DNA of 64,000 nt from Polynucleobacter sp. MWH-S4W17 (GCF_018687535.1 NZ_CP061295.1:1054001-1118000); one strand, 5' to 3'; counted from the first letter of the stretch, positions 1 to 9,888 are shown. Notes: a model not told the origin generated them from the sequence alone. Numbers and translations are program-made.

Positions 1-2106
1 CATGACGTTAATCTCACATTGGCTTTAACGATCTTGTTGGTTGTTATGGTAATTTTCTTGTTCCTGAAACATGTTTCGGCGACAGTTATTCCCTCTATCA
101 GCCTTCCAATCTCACTGATCGGGGCATTCTTTCTGCTCTATTTTTTGGGATACAGCTTAGACAACATCTCGCTTCTGGGTATTACGCTTGCTGTAGGCTT
201 GGTTGTTGATGATGCAATTGTGGTGCTTGAAAACATCATGCGTTATGTTGAACAAGGTATGGACCCACTCAAAGCATCCCTCAAAGGTAGCAAAGAAGTG
301 GGCTTTACGATTATTTCCATTTCTATTTCTTTGGTGGCTGTATTTATTCCACTCTTCTTTATGGCTGGTCCTATTGGCCTTCTGTTTAGAGAATTTGCGG
401 TAGTGGTTTCCCTTTCAATTTTGGTATCAGCAGTCGTGTCGCTGACGGTTGTGCCGATGCTTTGCAGTCGCTTCCTACCAAAACCAGGTCAGCATGCCAA
501 GGAATATGCCATCAACAAGAAGTTTGATCGCGTCTTTGACTGGATGCTGAAAACCTATATTCACTACCTAGATCTGGCCCTTAATAATCGTAAGAAAGTC
601 TTATGGGGCGCCCTTTCCACCTTTGCCATTACCGTGGTGATGTTTGTCTATAGCCCGAAGGGTTTCTTTCCAGAAGAAGATATTGGGCAAATTCAAGCAA
701 CTACTGAGGCATCTGAAGATATCTCCTTTAAAGCGATGTTGGCACTTCAGGATAGAGCTGCAGAACTAGTGAATACAGACCCGAATGTGGATAGCTCTAT
801 TTCAGTCATTGGCGGTGGTGCGAGCTCAGGCTACAACACCGGCAGGATTTTTATCATTCTTAAGCCCAAGGGCGATCGCGCTAAGATGGCTCAGGTGATG
901 GAGGGATTAAGAAATAAATTTAAAGAGATCCCCGGCCTTCAGGTCTACATGCGTCCGGTCCAGAATTTACAGCTTGGCGGCAAAAATAGTAAAAGCCGCT
1001 ACCAATTTACTTTGCAAAGTGTTGGCTTTGAAGGCGTGAATGAATGGGCTGATAAGTTGATGCAAAAGATGCGTACCGACCCACTTTTCCGTGACGTTAC
1101 CAGTGACTCACAGCTAAAAGGTCTCAACGTCAAGATCAATATTGATCGTGAAAAAGCGGCTAGTGCCGGCGTTACGATTGCTGACATCCGTACAGCCCTC
1201 TATTCTGCCTACGGTGAGAGGCAGGTATCTACTATCTACACACCAGTGAATACTTATTACGTGATCCTAGAAGCTGCTGAAGAAGATCGTCAATATGAGA
1301 CGGATCTGAATAAGATTTTTGTAAGAGGTCGCGCAACCGACAAGCTGATTCCACTATCTAGCGTAGCTAGCTTCACTCGTGAAATCGGCCCAACCGCCGT
1401 AAACCATCAAGGGCAAATTCCGGCTGTAACCCTGTCATTCAACCTTGCTCCTGATGTCTTCCTTGGTGACGCCACGAAAAAGATTGAGGAATACACCAAG
1501 GAAATTGGCTTACCCGCTTCCATCATTACGAGTTACGGTGGAGATGCGGCAGTATTTAAAAGCAACCAATCAGGTCAGCTGATACTAATTCTATCGGCTC
1601 TAGGCGTAATTTATATATTACTTGGCGTGCTTTACGAGAGTTACATTCATCCGCTGACTATTTTGGCTGGTTTGCCATCTGCTGCGATTGGCGCCATCCT
1701 TGCTTTGCGCATCTTTGGCTTCGAGCTAACCGTCGTTGCATCGATCGGTATTTTATTATTGATCGGCATTGTTAAGAAAAATGCGATCTTAATGATTGAC
1801 TTTGCCTTAGATGCTCAACGTAACCAAGGCATGTCTCCTGAAAAAGCCATTCGTGAAGCATGTATCTTGCGTTTCCGGCCTATTATGATGACAACCGTTG
1901 CCGCTCTCATGGGTGCACTTCCGATCGCATTTGGGCTGGGTGCTGGAGCAGAGTTACGTCAACCTTTAGGCATCAGCGTTGCTGGTGGCCTGATTTTTTC
2001 TCAGTTCGTAACGTTGATCATTACACCCGTGATTTATCTCTATTTGGATAAATATGCAGGCAATGGACCGATGGATATTCCACCAGCTGTTCTAGAGGGA
2101 ACCTGA
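1..2106 (+). CDS. RND efflux transporter permease subunit (5' truncated by window)
   Basis: This is the C-terminal two thirds of an inner-membrane proton-driven RND pump of the AcrB/MdtB/MdtC (HAE1) type; it would export drugs or other toxic compounds with a periplasmic adaptor and an outer-membrane channel. The reading frame is open from base 1, so about 330 N-terminal residues lie outside the window. Visible are the transmembrane segment with the paired acidic residues (GLVVDDAIVVLEN), a periplasmic porter/docking region of about 300 residues, and the C-terminal membrane bundle with the conserved lysine (GIVKKNAILMIDF). Its TGA stop overlaps the dnaQ ATG by one base, implying translational coupling. 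The substrate cannot be told from the sequence. Confidence 0.93.
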   Translation, partial: HDVNLTLALTILLVVMVIFLFLKHVSATVIPSISLPISLIGAFFLLYFLGYSLDNISLLGITLAVGLVVDDAIVVLENIMRYVEQGMDPLKASLKGSKEVGFTIISISISLVAVFIPLFFMAGPIGLLFREFAVVVSLSILVSAVVSLTVVPMLCSRFLPKPGQHAKEYAINKKFDRVFDWMLKTYIHYLDLALNNRKKVLWGALSTFAITVVMFVYSPKGFFPEEDIGQIQATTEASEDISFKAMLALQDRAAELVNTDPNVDSSISVIGGGASSGYNTGRIFIILKPKGDRAKMAQVMEGLRNKFKEIPGLQVYMRPVQNLQLGGKNSKSRYQFTLQSVGFEGVNEWADKLMQKMRTDPLFRDVTSDSQLKGLNVKINIDREKAASAGVTIADIRTALYSAYGERQVSTIYTPVNTYYVILEAAEEDRQYETDLNKIFVRGRATDKLIPLSSVASFTREIGPTAVNHQGQIPAVTLSFNLAPDVFLGDATKKIEEYTKEIGLPASIITSYGGDAAVFKSNQSGQLILILSALGVIYILLGVLYESYIHPLTILAGLPSAAIGAILALRIFGFELTVVASIGILLLIGIVKKNAILMIDFALDAQRNQGMSPEKAIREACILRFRPIMMTTVAALMGALPIAFGLGAGAELRQPLGISVAGGLIFSQFVTLIITPVIYLYLDKYAGNGPMDIPPAVLEGT

Positions 2107-2816
2107 TGCGTCAAGTGATTCTCGATACCGAAACTACTGGCCTTAATCCAGCCACCGGCGACCGCATTATTGAAATTGGCTGTGTTGAGATGGTTGGTCG
2201 TCGACTTACCGATAGAACTTTCCATTACTACATCAATCCTGAGCGTGATATTGATGCTGGCGCATTTGCAGTCCACGGACTTTCTAGAGAGTTTTTATCT
2301 GATAAGCCAATCTTTGCAAACATCGTTGAGCAGTTAATTGAGTTTGTAGATGGCGCTGAAATTGTGATTCATAACGCAGCCTTCGATTTGGGGTTCTTAG
2401 ATAACGAGTTTGCCCTTCTAAAGCGCCCCCCCTTCAGAAATTTAGCCTCCAAGATTACCGACACACTGCTCGACGCGCGTCAAATGTTCCCTGGAAAGCG
2501 CAATTCATTAGATGCGCTGTGTGAACGCTTTTCAATTAGTAATAAACACCGTACTTTGCACGGCGCGTTATTAGACGCCCAGTTACTAGCTGAAGTTTAC
2601 GTATCGATGACAAGGGGTCAAGAAGACCTTTCGATTGATCTGATTGACTACACAGTGGGAGCAGACTCTACTGGTCATACCAAAGCTTTACCAACTAATC
2701 TCATGGTGCTGTCTGCATCAGATGATGACCTTGAAAGCCATGAAAAAATCTTGGCGGAAATTGCCAAGGCAAGTAAAAAGGACCCCGTTTGGAGTCCTTT
2801 AAATGCTGCTGCCTAA
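2106..2816 (+). CDS. dnaQ: DNA polymerase III epsilon subunit (3'-5' proofreading exonuclease)
   Basis: A 236-residue DEDDh exonuclease that proofreads for the replicative polymerase. Exo I is DTETTGL with Asp7 and Glu9, Exo II is HNAAFDLGF with Asp94, and Exo III carries His152 and Asp157 (HGALLDAQ). Length matches the family, with the exonuclease domain in residues 1-175 and a C-terminal tail that in E. coli DnaQ binds the alpha subunit. The start ATG overlaps the stop of the upstream RND pump gene by one base. A short stem (AAAGGAC/GTCCTTT, 2777-2800) sits inside the last codons and might aid termination before the convergent gene downstream. The close paralogue RNase T is less likely given the replicative-epsilon length and motifs. 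Confidence 0.93.
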   Translation: MRQVILDTETTGLNPATGDRIIEIGCVEMVGRRLTDRTFHYYINPERDIDAGAFAVHGLSREFLSDKPIFANIVEQLIEFVDGAEIVIHNAAFDLGFLDNEFALLKRPPFRNLASKITDTLLDARQMFPGKRNSLDALCERFSISNKHRTLHGALLDAQLLAEVYVSMTRGQEDLSIDLIDYTVGADSTGHTKALPTNLMVLSASDDDLESHEKILAEIAKASKKDPVWSPLNAAA

Positions 2817-2831
2817 TTAGTAGATTACTAG

Positions 2832-3923
2832 TTAGATTGCTGCGGCAATCGCCTTACCCAAATCATCCGTCTTCGCTGTGCCACCTAGATCTGGTGTCAA
2901 AGGCGCATGTCCTGGACCGGATGCCAATACCTTTTCAATGGCACTAAATATTGCTTTGCCAGCTTCTGGATAGCCGAGGTGATCAAGCATCATCGCCCCA
3001 CTCCATATCTGGCCAATAGGGTTGGCGATCATTTTTCCAAAGATATCAGGTGCCGATCCATGTACTGGCTCAAACAAGGACGGGAATTTACCTTCAGGAT
3101 TAATGCTGCCGGATGGTGCAACTGCAATTGTGCCGGTACATGCAGGACCCAAGTCCGAGAGAATATCGCCAAATAAATTGCTCGCTACTACAACGTCAAA
3201 GCGATCTGGATTCATAACGAAGTGAGCCGCCAAAATATCAATGTGGTATTTGTCGGCTCTTACATCGGCAAATTTCTTAGACATTGCCTCTACACGCTCA
3301 TCCCAATAAGGCATAGTGATGGCAATACCATTTGATTTAGTTGCAGAAGTTAAATGCTTCTTAGGGCGACTTTGGGCTAAGTCAAAAGCGTATTGCAAAA
3401 TTCGGTCAACACCCTGTCTAGTGAAGACAGATTCTTGAATCACGATTTCACGATCGGTATCCGGGAACATCTTGCCACCAACGCTGGAGTATTCACCTTC
3501 AGTGTTCTCACGTACTACAAAGAAATCGATGTCACCGGGCTTACGGTTGGCAAGTGGGCAAGGCACACCGGGCAATAAACGTACTGGACGCAAATTGACA
3601 TACTGGTCAAAGCCACGGCGGAATTGAATTAAGCTGCCCCAGAGTGAAACATGGTCAGGCAGAATATCCGGCATACCTACAGCGCCAAAAAAGATCGCAT
3701 CGTACTTCATGAGGATATCGAACCAATCATCCGGCATCATCTTCCCATGCTTGAGATAGTAATCACAGCTTGCAAAATCAAAATGATCAAACTGCATACC
3801 TAGATTAAATTTACGATTGGCTGCCTCTAGCGCACGTACGCCCTCCGGCATGACTTCTTTGCCAATACCATCCCCAGGAATAACGGCAATCTTTGGATTC
3901 TTAAATATTTTCTTTGCGTTCAT
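2832..3923 (-). CDS. Tartrate dehydrogenase/decarboxylase family protein (isocitrate/isopropylmalate dehydrogenase fold)
   Basis: A 363-residue cytoplasmic NAD-dependent beta-decarboxylating dehydrogenase. The N-terminal dinucleotide/substrate fold begins IAVIPGDGIGKEVMPEG. Substrate arginines lie in RRGFDQYVNLRPVR (102-115), the catalytic lysine is about Lys196, and the metal-binding aspartates are in NLFGDILSDLGP (Asp253, Asp257). The residues around RRGFDQYVNLRP resemble tartrate dehydrogenase (TtuC) and D-malate dehydrogenase (DmlA) rather than LeuB, which would normally sit with leuC/leuD. It therefore probably oxidises tartrate or D-malate, but the exact substrate is inferred. It converges with dnaQ 15 bp away and stands alone, without other tartrate genes. 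Confidence 0.85.
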   Translation of the reverse strand: MNAKKIFKNPKIAVIPGDGIGKEVMPEGVRALEAANRKFNLGMQFDHFDFASCDYYLKHGKMMPDDWFDILMKYDAIFFGAVGMPDILPDHVSLWGSLIQFRRGFDQYVNLRPVRLLPGVPCPLANRKPGDIDFFVVRENTEGEYSSVGGKMFPDTDREIVIQESVFTRQGVDRILQYAFDLAQSRPKKHLTSATKSNGIAITMPYWDERVEAMSKKFADVRADKYHIDILAAHFVMNPDRFDVVVASNLFGDILSDLGPACTGTIAVAPSGSINPEGKFPSLFEPVHGSAPDIFGKMIANPIGQIWSGAMMLDHLGYPEAGKAIFSAIEKVLASGPGHAPLTPDLGGTAKTDDLGKAIAAAI

Positions 3924-3971
3924 AAATGATGTGTCTCGTTTTATTTTGTTGAAGATGAATTTTACAAATAA

Positions 3972-4634
3972 CTAGCTAATAGCGCGACGGATTTCATCTG
4001 GCGCCTTCTTGCTACCCTTTTCAACTGATTCACTATCGTAATCAGTGGTATTTTCAATGGTCTCTGGAACAGCTTCTAGCATCCGAATATTGTCCTTGGG
4101 GCAGATTGGCGCTCCATAACTGGCCCACTTCTTGAGCAAAGTTACCTCGTAGCCACATTGCCCACATTTAGCCTTACTTCGACTAGCATTGCTAGGCCTT
4201 GGGGGCGGGAAAACAATCGCTTGATGCGGGTAAGGGCCAAGCTCCTGACTAATCATCATCAGTCTTACAGTGAGCTCCTCAGTGGCATGAGCCATTCTGG
4301 CAGGGCCTTCCAGACCCACCGTTTGAGCGATTCCCTTGAAATCTTCGCCATGGCCACTAAAACAGTCATCCACTGCATGGCAGAGTTCATGAACTAAGGT
4401 ATCTAAAAGCTGAACAGGCTCATCCAACTTAGGGGAAATGAATATCTCATTTACGCCACCACCTGAGCGCTCACGTGGCCAGCATTGGCCTAGTGTTGTT
4501 CTAGGACTACTAGAGGCCGGGAATCCGCATGAGACCCTGACGGGAGGGATGGCATAACCTGCTTTTGAAAAGACCGGCTCAAGATGCCTTACGGCGTCTT
4601 CTAGCCAAGCCTCACGGACTGTATGTTGCTTCAT
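3972..4634 (-). CDS. SprT-like zinc metallopeptidase domain protein
   Basis: A 220-residue protein with a zincin motif VHELCHAVDD (His82, Glu83, His86), the signature of the SprT/Spartan-like family. A C-terminal zinc-ribbon remnant has Cys157, Cys160 and Cys178 (KCGQCGYEV ... APICPKD). Eukaryotic relatives cleave DNA-protein crosslinks; bacterial members are largely uncharacterised, so a role in DNA-associated proteolysis is only inference. No signal peptide is seen. It lies 76 bp from the divergently transcribed amidase gene. Most of the central region is variable and gives no further clue. Confidence 0.75.
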   Translation of the reverse strand: MKQHTVREAWLEDAVRHLEPVFSKAGYAIPPVRVSCGFPASSSPRTTLGQCWPRERSGGGVNEIFISPKLDEPVQLLDTLVHELCHAVDDCFSGHGEDFKGIAQTVGLEGPARMAHATEELTVRLMMISQELGPYPHQAIVFPPPRPSNASRSKAKCGQCGYEVTLLKKWASYGAPICPKDNIRMLEAVPETIENTTDYDSESVEKGSKKAPDEIRRAIS

Positions 4635-4710
4635 TTAACTTCTCTTCTATCGAAATCTAGGACAAAAACCATCAATTGCGATCATACGCCACCATAAGTA
4701 GAATGAGTCC

Positions 4711-6021
4711 ATGAAAGATCTAGAAAGCCTAAGCGCTACCCAAGCCATCAAAGCCCTCTCTAAGAGGGAAATTAAAGCCACTGATTTACTCCTATCCTGC
4801 CTAGACCGCATAGGACAAAAAGAGAGCGTTGTTAAGGCCTGGGCAAGCCTAGGAAAGGAAAATGCCTTATCTCGCGCCAAACAGCTTGATAAAGGTGCCT
4901 TTCAGGGCCTATTACATGGTCTCCCAATTGGGGTTAAAGATCTTTATGACACCTATGATTTACCGACCTCCTATGGCTCACCCATTTACGCCAACCACTA
5001 TCCAGTCGCTGACGCTGTGGCGGTTGCCCTAATGCGACAGTCTGGCGCCATTATTTTAGGCAAAACCGTTACAACAGAATTTGCAACATTTAAGAGTGGA
5101 TTAACAACAAATCCGCATAACCCAAAGCACACTCCCGGTGGTTCCTCTAGTGGCTCTGCTGCTGCAGTAGCCGATTTTATGATCCCACTGGCAACGGGTA
5201 GTCAAACTGCTGGGTCAATCATTCGCCCTGCGTCCTTTTGTGGTGTAGTGGGATTTAAACCCAGTCATGGCAAAGTCAGTATTGCGGGAATTAAAAGTCT
5301 TTCTGTAACACTCGACACCATGGGTTGCTTTGGTAGAACAGTAGAAGATGTAGGGCTTGGTGTAGCAGCTATGAGTGGCGATCATCGACTAGCAAAAATT
5401 GAAGTCTTGCATAACAAACCCCGCATCGCCATTTGCAAAACATCTAGCTGGCCGTTTGCACAAAAAGAAACTGCTACAGCGCTTGCTGTTGCCCGGCATG
5501 CTGCCGAGAAGATTGCTAAAGGAACCGTAATTGATCAGAAGTTACCAAAGACATGTGATGGACTCACCCAAGCCCAAACTCGCATCATGATCTCTGAAAT
5601 GTCACGCAGCCTTACTTTTGAACGTGTGCATTACGCTAAAAAGCTCAGCCCACAACTTCTGAAGCAACTTAGTGAAGGCGCTGAAATTAGCTACGAGCAA
5701 TATGCAAAAGATTTGAGCCTTGCCGATAAGTCAAGGGCGGCCATGGAAGACTTATTTAATAATGAAGTGGATATCTTGATAGCCCCAAGTGCAAATGGCG
5801 AAGCGCCCAACATTAAAGATGGTACTGGAGATCCTCTTTTTTCTAGAGCTTGGACTCTTCTAGGTTTGCCCTGCATCAATATCAATGTAAGCAGTGGCCC
5901 CAATGGATTGCCAGTAGGCGTGCAACTCATTGCAGGCCCAGGTAAAGATCATTTCTTGTTGAGCGCTGCCCGGGCATTTACATTAGCATTACCTGACCCC
6001 ACCCTGCGAGATCAGGCTTAG
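4711..6021 (+). CDS. Amidase (amidase-signature family)
   Basis: A 436-residue hydrolase of the amidase-signature family, with the Ser-cisSer-Lys triad: Lys76 in GVKDLYDT, the serine-rich loop TPGGSSSGSA (141-150) and the nucleophile Ser169 in GSQTAGSIIRPAS. Such enzymes cleave carbon-nitrogen amide bonds; the physiological amide is unknown here. It is not GatA: the protein is shorter and no gatB or gatC is nearby. The start at 4711 gives a normal N terminus for the family. The gene ends 8 bp before the convergent Bug-receptor gene. Confidence 0.88.
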   Translation: MKDLESLSATQAIKALSKREIKATDLLLSCLDRIGQKESVVKAWASLGKENALSRAKQLDKGAFQGLLHGLPIGVKDLYDTYDLPTSYGSPIYANHYPVADAVAVALMRQSGAIILGKTVTTEFATFKSGLTTNPHNPKHTPGGSSSGSAAAVADFMIPLATGSQTAGSIIRPASFCGVVGFKPSHGKVSIAGIKSLSVTLDTMGCFGRTVEDVGLGVAAMSGDHRLAKIEVLHNKPRIAICKTSSWPFAQKETATALAVARHAAEKIAKGTVIDQKLPKTCDGLTQAQTRIMISEMSRSLTFERVHYAKKLSPQLLKQLSEGAEISYEQYAKDLSLADKSRAAMEDLFNNEVDILIAPSANGEAPNIKDGTGDPLFSRAWTLLGLPCININVSSGPNGLPVGVQLIAGPGKDHFLLSAARAFTLALPDPTLRDQA

Positions 6022-6029
6022 CCAAGCCC

Positions 6030-7004
6030 TTAATCAAGAGTAATGTTTGCCGCTTTAATTGCTTTAGCCCAGAAAGGAAGTTCTTTCTTAACTAGCGCAT
6101 CAGTTTGGTTTGGTCCCAAGTAACGAAGTTCAACACCAGCGGCATCGGCACGCTCTTTAATTTCAGGCAATGCCAAGCTCTGCTTTACAGAATTAGTGAG
6201 CTTGGTAACCACTGCTGCAGGTGTTCCTGCAGGCGCATAAAGGGCCACCCATGATTCCAACTGAAATGATGGTAGACCAGCTTCAGCGGTAGTTGGTACG
6301 TTTGGCATACCAGGGTGACGATTTTTGCCGGTCACAGCAAGCCCCTTGAGTTTTCCACTTTGGACGTGTTGCATGACTGAGGGTGGCGTACTAATAAATA
6401 CCTGTACCTGCCCCGCCAAAACGTCCTGAATGGCTGGACCAGATCCCTTGTATGGAACATGCACCATATCCACACCAGTAGTTTGCTTGAAGATCTCAGT
6501 ACCAATATGCGACACAGAACCATTGCCTTGTGAGGCGTAATTTAATTTACCTGGATTAGCTTTTGCGTACGCAATAAATTCCTTCAAATTATTTACCGGA
6601 ACTGAAGGGTGCACTGCAATGACATTGGTTGAAACAGTCAGTAAGGCAATTGGAGAAAAATCTTTAATGGGATCCCACGGAAGCTTATCGAATAAAGCGG
6701 GATTACCAACGTGATAACCAGAATAGGAAATCAATAAGGTGTAGCCATCGGGTTTTGCTTTGGCAACATACTGATAGGCGGTATTGCCACTTGCTCCCGG
6801 CTTGTTGTCAACAATCACCGGTTGACCGATCACACGCGTCAACGGCTCACTTAATAGACGTGCCGAAGTATCAACCAGCCCACCAGGTGGATTGGGGACT
6901 ACTAAAGTAATTGGACGATCCGGAAAGGATTGGGCCATAACTAGGCATGAAATCCCAAACCCCAAAATTACAAGCGCACTGCGTATCACCGAATATTTTT
7001 TCAT
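6030..7004 (-). CDS. Bug-family tripartite tricarboxylate transporter substrate-binding protein
   Basis: A 324-residue periplasmic solute receptor of the Bug/TctC family. A hydrophobic signal peptide covers residues 1-24 and ends near LVMAQS. It is followed by the family hallmark FPDRPITLVVPNPPGGLVDT and the later segments GKLNYASQGNGSVSHIGTE and VPYKGSGPAIQDVLAGQV. Members bind carboxylates or other small acids and hand them to TctA/TctB membrane subunits. Neither subunit is encoded nearby, as is usual for the many orphan Bug genes of Burkholderiales. A strong Shine-Dalgarno sequence (GGGGGAG) precedes the ATG by 5 bases. It lies 32 bp downstream of the co-directional old-yellow-enzyme gene, so the two may be co-transcribed. 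Confidence 0.9.
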   Translation of the reverse strand: MKKYSVIRSALVILGFGISCLVMAQSFPDRPITLVVPNPPGGLVDTSARLLSEPLTRVIGQPVIVDNKPGASGNTAYQYVAKAKPDGYTLLISYSGYHVGNPALFDKLPWDPIKDFSPIALLTVSTNVIAVHPSVPVNNLKEFIAYAKANPGKLNYASQGNGSVSHIGTEIFKQTTGVDMVHVPYKGSGPAIQDVLAGQVQVFISTPPSVMQHVQSGKLKGLAVTGKNRHPGMPNVPTTAEAGLPSFQLESWVALYAPAGTPAAVVTKLTNSVKQSLALPEIKERADAAGVELRYLGPNQTDALVKKELPFWAKAIKAANITLD

Positions 7005-7036
7005 TAGCGCTCCCCCAACATATGATTTTTTAATGT

Positions 7037-8158
7037 TTATCGCTGCCCTACTTTTACATCACCAAATACGGCCTGGGCTTCTCGAGGTAAACAACGCCAA
7101 TAACGCTCATTTGCAGTAACTGTGCCACCTAGAGCTGCTGCAGCTTCCCAACCCCAGCGAGGCTTGTATAGGAATGCTCTAGCCAAAGCGATGAGATCCG
7201 CATCACCCGCCTGCAAAATGTCTTCGGCTTGCTGTGGCTCGGTAATGAGTCCAACAGTCATAGTTGGCAAACCAGATTGATCTTTAACTATCTTTGCAAA
7301 AGGCACTTGGTAATTTGGACCAATTGCAATCTTTTGTTTTGGCGAAATGCCACCAGAAGAAATGTGTACAAAATCGCAGCCCATTGGTTTAAGTTGCTTG
7401 GCAAAGTTTGCCGTCTCTTCAGGAGTCCAACCACCCTCTACCCAGTCACTAGCTGAAATGCGTATGCCAAGAACTCCTTGATATGCGGCTCTTACGGCAG
7501 CAAATAACTCTAATGGAAAGCGAATGCGGTTTTCAAATGAGCCGCCGTATTCATCCGTGCGTTGATTGGCGATAGGAGATAAAAATTGATGCAACAAGTA
7601 TCCATGGGCACCATGGAGTTCAATCCCATCAATTCCAATACGACCTGCACGTTTTGCTGATGCTACAAAATCATCAATCAGCTTTTTTAATTCAGTCTTA
7701 CTCAATTCATGAGGTAAACGCTCTCCATCTAACTGGGGGATCGCTGAGGGCGCTAGAGTTTCCCATCCACCCTGATCCGTTGGGAGCAATTGTCCGCCGT
7801 TCCAGGGGGTTGCACTGGATGCTTTGCGACCTGCATGCGCTAACTGAATAAAAACAGGTACGGCAGGAGCCAACCCGCGCGCTCGACTTAATTTGTCTTT
7901 CAAAGCTGCTTCAGTGCGATCATCCCAGAGCCCAAGACAAGCAGGCGTAATTCTGGCCTCCGGACTTACCCCTGTAGCCTCAATAATGAAGAGTGCTGCG
8001 CCACTATTCAGCAAATTACCCCAGTGCATGAGGTGCCAGTCAGTTGCCTCGCCGTTATTGGCCGAATACTGGCACATCGGGGCAACCACAATGCGATTTG
8101 CCAGCTCTAGAGGTCCCCGCGGGGAATTGAGGGTATAGCTCGAAAATAAAAGACTCAT
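7037..8158 (-). CDS. NADH:flavin oxidoreductase, old yellow enzyme family (YqjM-like)
   Basis: A 373-residue FMN-dependent ene-reductase, reducing activated C=C bonds of enones or related electrophiles with NAD(P)H. The N-terminal APMCQYS motif (Cys29, Tyr31) is characteristic of the YqjM-like class of old yellow enzymes. The active-site histidine pair lies in ELHGAHGYLLHQFLSP, followed by the signature NQRTDEYGGSFENR. I chose the ATG at 8158 because AAGG lies about 7 bases upstream; the in-frame ATG at 8179 has no ribosome binding site and would add seven unconserved residues. It is divergent from the methylmalonate-semialdehyde dehydrogenase gene. The physiological substrate is not deducible. 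Confidence 0.88.
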   Translation of the reverse strand: MSLLFSSYTLNSPRGPLELANRIVVAPMCQYSANNGEATDWHLMHWGNLLNSGAALFIIEATGVSPEARITPACLGLWDDRTEAALKDKLSRARGLAPAVPVFIQLAHAGRKASSATPWNGGQLLPTDQGGWETLAPSAIPQLDGERLPHELSKTELKKLIDDFVASAKRAGRIGIDGIELHGAHGYLLHQFLSPIANQRTDEYGGSFENRIRFPLELFAAVRAAYQGVLGIRISASDWVEGGWTPEETANFAKQLKPMGCDFVHISSGGISPKQKIAIGPNYQVPFAKIVKDQSGLPTMTVGLITEPQQAEDILQAGDADLIALARAFLYKPRWGWEAAAALGGTVTANERYWRCLPREAQAVFGDVKVGQR

Positions 8159-8320
8159 AAAATGCCTTGAAAAATCCAAAAATAGGTCAAAAATACGAAA
8201 ATTGCTGTTAAGCGCTAGAATACTTAAAAAGCAGAATAAACGAGACAGCGAAGTCGTGCAGGCTAATTGGCCAAACGGCTTTTTTACCCAAAACCTGAAA
8301 AATACTCACCACAAGAGATT

Positions 8321-9841
8321 ATGAACGCACCTCAAGCCTTTGAATCAAAAGAAGATATTGGCCACTTTGTTGGCGGCAATGTAGTTAACCCTAAAGATGG
8401 TCGCTTTGCCGATGTTTACAACCCAACCAAAGGAACAGTAGCACGCCGTGTTGCACTTGCTAGCCGTAAAGAAGTTGATGAAGTTGTAGCCAATGCCCAA
8501 ACAGCCTTTGTGTCATGGAGTCAAACCTCCCCATTGCGCCGTGCACGCATCATGTTCAAGTATCTTGAATTGCTAAACGCTCATCGCGATGAGTTGGCTG
8601 CCATCATTACAGCAGAACATGGCAAGGTATTTACCGATGCCCAAGGGGAAGTAACACGCGGTATTGAGATTGTGGAATTTGCTACTGGCATTCCTGAGCT
8701 ACTCAAAGGCGACTACACCGAGCAAGTATCGACTGGTATCGACAACTGGGTTATGCGTCAGCCTTTAGGTGTAGTTGCTGGTATCACCCCATTTAACTTC
8801 CCAGTCATGGTGCCAATGTGGATGTTCCCAGTTGCGATTGCTTGCGGCAACACTTTCATTCTCAAACCCAGCCCTACAGATCCTTCCGCTTCACTGTTCA
8901 TGGCTAAGCTCCTCAAGGAAGCTGGCTTGCCTGACGGCGTATTCAACGTTGTTCAGGGCGACAAAGAAGCGGTTGATGCCCTACTTGAAAATCCAGATGT
9001 TAAAGCAGTGAGTTTTGTGGGCTCCACTCCAATTGCCAATTACATCTATGAGCGTTGCGCTCACTTTGGCAAGCGCTCCCAAGCTTTAGGCGGCGCGAAG
9101 AACCACATGGTGATCATGCCTGACGCTGATATTGATAAAGCAATTGATGCCCTGGTTGGTGCTGCTTACGGCTCGGCTGGCGAACGCTGTATGGCGATTT
9201 CTGTAGCGGTATTAGTTGGTGATGTGGCAGAGAAGATCATGCCAAAGCTGATCGAGCGCACTAAGACACTCAAAGTTAAAAACGGCATGGAGCTCGATGC
9301 TGAAATGGGTCCAATCGTTACTAAAGCAGCTCTTGAGCGCATTACTGGCTATATTGATGCTGGCGTAGCTTCTGGTGCAAAACTCCTCGTAGATGGCCGC
9401 GGACTTAAAGTTCCCGGCTATGAGGATGGCTTCTTTATTGGTGGCACACTTTTTGACAATGTCACCCCAGACATGAAGATTTACTTAGAAGAAATCTTCG
9501 GACCAGTTCTATCCTGCTTGCGTGTTGCTAACTTTACGGATGCTCTGAACTTGGTGAACTCTTGCGAATTTGGTAATGGTGTAGCCTGCTTCACAAGCGA
9601 TGGCAATATTGCGCGTGAATTTGCTCGTCGCGTACAAGTGGGTATGGTTGGCATTAACGTACCTATTCCAGTGCCAATGGCCTGGCACGGCTTCGGCGGC
9701 TGGAAAAAATCCATCTTTGGCGATATGCATGCATATGGCAAAGAAGGTGTACGTTTCTATACCAAGCAAAAGAGCGTAATGCAACGCTGGCCTGAGAGTA
9801 TTGCTAAGGGGGCGGAGTTTGTAATGCCTACCTCTAAGTAA
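8321..9841 (+). CDS. mmsA: CoA-acylating methylmalonate-semialdehyde dehydrogenase
   Basis: A 506-residue aldehyde dehydrogenase that converts (methyl)malonate semialdehyde plus CoA and NAD to propionyl-CoA or acetyl-CoA, as in valine and inositol catabolism. The N terminus ([16 protein letters not shown]) and the nucleophile context [11 protein letters not shown] (Cys290) are characteristic of the MmsA/IolA subfamily. The usual glutamate seen in non-acylating aldehyde dehydrogenases is not evident before this cysteine. I preferred the ATG at 8321, which gives the usual start MNAPQAF; an in-frame TTG at 8267 would add 18 residues. A strong hairpin terminator follows 18 bp after the stop. No other valine-degradation genes adjoin it. 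Confidence 0.9.
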   Translation: MNAPQAFESKEDIGHFVGGNVVNPKDGRFADVYNPTKGTVARRVALASRKEVDEVVANAQTAFVSWSQTSPLRRARIMFKYLELLNAHRDELAAIITAEHGKVFTDAQGEVTRGIEIVEFATGIPELLKGDYTEQVSTGIDNWVMRQPLGVVAGITPFNFPVMVPMWMFPVAIACGNTFILKPSPTDPSASLFMAKLLKEAGLPDGVFNVVQGDKEAVDALLENPDVKAVSFVGSTPIANYIYERCAHFGKRSQALGGAKNHMVIMPDADIDKAIDALVGAAYGSAGERCMAISVAVLVGDVAEKIMPKLIERTKTLKVKNGMELDAEMGPIVTKAALERITGYIDAGVASGAKLLVDGRGLKVPGYEDGFFIGGTLFDNVTPDMKIYLEEIFGPVLSCLRVANFTDALNLVNSCEFGNGVACFTSDGNIAREFARRVQVGMVGINVPIPVPMAWHGFGGWKKSIFGDMHAYGKEGVRFYTKQKSVMQRWPESIAKGAEFVMPTSK

Positions 9842-9859
9842 TATCAGGTAGCAGTTAGT

Positions 9860-9888
9860 AAAAAAAGCGATCTTCGGATCGCTTTTTT
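9860..9888. terminator. Bidirectional intrinsic terminator
   Basis: A perfect inverted repeat, AAAAAAGCGATC / GATCGCTTTTTT, closes on a TTCG tetraloop. It is A-rich on one side and T-rich on the other, so it can terminate mmsA on the plus strand and the DUF1178 gene on the minus strand. It lies exactly between the two convergent genes. Confidence 0.92.

Noticed and set aside
2777..2800. Stem AAAGGAC/GTCCTTT as a terminator of dnaQ
   Set aside because: It lies within the coding sequence, has a ten-base loop and no U-tract, so it is only mentioned in the dnaQ entry.
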